Source: an uncultured Pelagibacteraceae bacterium
GTDB taxonomy: Bacteria; Pseudomonadota; Alphaproteobacteria; Pelagibacterales; Pelagibacteraceae
Assembly: GCA_902540275.1 (NCBI GenBank)
Contig: CACBMB010000001.1
Coordinates: 124,001-188,000 of the forward strand
DNA: 64,000 nt
Reading direction: 5' to 3'
Below are positions 62,332-64,000 of the stretch, in pieces. The stretch's first letter is position 1. Every line of letters starts with the position of its first letter. Made by a program: the position numbers and the translations under genes. The notes beneath the pieces were generated by a model. The model worked only from the letters and a program-made list of their open reading frames with translations. It ran no database searches and was not told the origin of the DNA.

Positions 62332-63316
62332 TTTGAATTTTTTCTAAATGTTTAATTACCTTATTAGATAAGATATGTTCTCTTGCGTTAATATATGCAT
62401 CAGCAAAATTTTGATGAGTTTCATTTACTATTAATCCTGCTGCAGCATTTAAGCACACAGCTTTAGAAAAATCATTATCCTCACCTTTAAATATATTAAT
62501 CATTTTTTCTGCATTAAATTTTGCCTCATCACCAACTAGATTTTCAAATTTATCTGCATTAACGTTTAATTCTGTTGGATCAATTACAACTTCAGAAATT
62601 TTATTATCTTTTAATTGAATAACATTCGTTTTTGCATAAGGTGAAATTTCATCTAAACCATCTTCACTATTTACAATCCATGCAAACTTAATATCTAAAT
62701 TATTTAAAGCATTTGCAAATATATTAAGGAGTTTTTTGTCAAAAACACCAACAACTTGCCTCTTTACTAAAGCAGGACTACTTAATGGTCCAATCATATT
62801 AAAAATAGTTCTTTTTCCAATTTTTTTCCTTGTTGGTCCAACAAATCTCATTGCACTATGATAATTAGGGGCAAACATAAAACCAAAATTATTTTTATTA
62901 ATTTGAGCTTCAATATCTTTTGGTTCTAAATTTATTTTTATATTTAAAGCCTCTAAAACGTCACCAGATCCACATTTAGAGGATACAGCCTTATTTCCAT
63001 GCTTTGCCACTTTAACACCCATACTAGCAAGTAATAATGCAGATGCTGTAGAAATATTAAGTGTATTCATACCATCCCCACCTGTACCACATGTATCTAC
63101 ACAATCTTCTACATTAACTCTTTTAGACTTATTTCTTAGAACATAAACTCCACCAGCTATTTCATCTGAAGCCTCACCTTTAGCAGATAATAGTGTCAAA
63201 AAATCATATATTTCTTGATCTTCTGCTTTACCTTCCATTAAAACTTCAAAAGCTGACTTACTTTCTTCAAAAGATAAATTTTTTTTACTTTTTATTTTTT
63301 CTATAAATTGTTTCAT
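62324..63316 (-). CDS. trpD: Anthranilate phosphoribosyltransferase
   Basis: VDTCGTGGDGMNTLNIST, KHGNKAVSSKCGSGDVLEAL. Confidence 0.97.
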   Translation of the reverse strand: MKQFIEKIKSKKNLSFEESKSAFEVLMEGKAEDQEIYDFLTLLSAKGEASDEIAGGVYVLRNKSKRVNVEDCVDTCGTGGDGMNTLNISTASALLLASMGVKVAKHGNKAVSSKCGSGDVLEALNIKINLEPKDIEAQINKNNFGFMFAPNYHSAMRFVGPTRKKIGKRTIFNMIGPLSSPALVKRQVVGVFDKKLLNIFANALNNLDIKFAWIVNSEDGLDEISPYAKTNVIQLKDNKISEVVIDPTELNVNADKFENLVGDEAKFNAEKMINIFKGEDNDFSKAVCLNAAAGLIVNETHQNFADAYINAREHILSNKVIKHLEKIQNG

Positions 63317-63891
63317 TAAGCTTTAATATTAATAAAGTTTTTTAAAATTTTAATACCTATTTTAGTTTTAATACTTTCAGGGTGAAATTGCACTCCATGA
63401 ACATTATATTTCTTGTGTTGAACACCCATAATTAAGCCTTCTTTAGTTTCAGCAGTTATCTTAAGATCCTTAGACAATGATTTTTTATCAATGATTAAGC
63501 TATGATATCTGGTTGCTTCAAATATGTTGGGAAGATTATTTAATATACCTATTTTTTTTGACAATATCTTACTAGTTTTTCCATGCATTAGTTTTTTAGC
63601 CTGAACTATTTTTGATCCAAATACCTGTCCTATTATTTGGTGACCTAGACAAACTCCCAGTATTGGCATTTTTTTATATAAAGATTTGACAATTTTAAGA
63701 CAATTACCAGATTGACTCGGATTACCAGGACCAGGAGAAATAACAATTTTATGATATTTTCTTTTTAAAATTTCGTTAGAAGTAATTTGATCATTTCTTA
63801 TTACATCAACATTTACTTTCAATGAAGAAAGATAATGATAGAGATTAAAAGTAAAACTATCATAATTATCAATTAAAATTATTTTTTTCAT
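63316..63891 (-). CDS. trpG: Anthranilate synthase glutamine amidotransferase subunit
   Basis: [40 protein letters not shown]. Confidence 0.97.
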   Translation of the reverse strand: MKKIILIDNYDSFTFNLYHYLSSLKVNVDVIRNDQITSNEILKRKYHKIVISPGPGNPSQSGNCLKIVKSLYKKMPILGVCLGHQIIGQVFGSKIVQAKKLMHGKTSKILSKKIGILNNLPNIFEATRYHSLIIDKKSLSKDLKITAETKEGLIMGVQHKKYNVHGVQFHPESIKTKIGIKILKNFINIKA

Positions 63892-64000
63892 TTTAATGCA
63901 TTTATTAAAGCTTTTGCTTTATTAATTGTTTCGTTATATTCGTTTATTGGTTTACTATCCGCAACTATTCCAGCGCCAGCTTGAACATAGAATTTATTTT
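63888..64000 (-). CDS. trpE: Anthranilate synthase component I, C-terminal fragment (truncated by window edge)
   Basis: Manual translation [34 protein letters not shown]; stop overlaps trpG start (ATGA). Confidence 0.92.
   Translation of the reverse strand, partial: NKFYVQAGAGIVADSKPINEYNETINKAKALINALK

Noticed and set aside
1-64000. CRISPR arrays, transposases, integrases, phage genes, toxin-antitoxin or defence systems
   Set aside because: No regularly spaced repeats and no matching protein families among the ORFs examined.

Overview
AT-rich, densely packed alphaproteobacterial chromosome segment that looks like a SAR11 / Candidatus Pelagibacter-type genome. This is inferred from protein content, gene order, tiny intergenic gaps and nucleotide bias; no database search was run. 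Left part (0-17.5 kb): a partial glutamine amidotransferase, rseP, hupB, amtB, two orphan methyltransferases, an M23 peptidase, an SDR, a TerC-family protein, a GMC oxidoreductase divergent from a TRAP transporter (dctPQM), an NCS1 permease with a second SDR, then small housekeeping genes. Middle (17.5-47.6 kb): tRNA-Leu, tig-clpP-clpX-lon, tRNA-Val, tRNA-Asp, the complete nuoA-N operon, birA-coaX-rnj-DUF1467-proS-lolCD-dnaE. Right (47.6-64 kb): rpsB-tsf-frr-uppS-cdsA-dxr-bamA-skp-fabZ-lpxD-lpxA-lpxI-lpxB, then on the minus strand gltX, lexA and trpC-D-G-E (trpE partial). No CRISPR, transposon, prophage or rRNA was seen. I did not find a clear new multi-gene system. The most interesting signals are regulatory or architectural: a pseudoknot-capable rpsB leader, an alphaproteobacterial SOS box at lexA, a Fur-like palindrome before nuoA, a hairpin pairing the amtB start codon, tandem hairpins after amtB, several unannotated small ORFs, and apparent loss or relocation of genes from otherwise conserved syntenic blocks.
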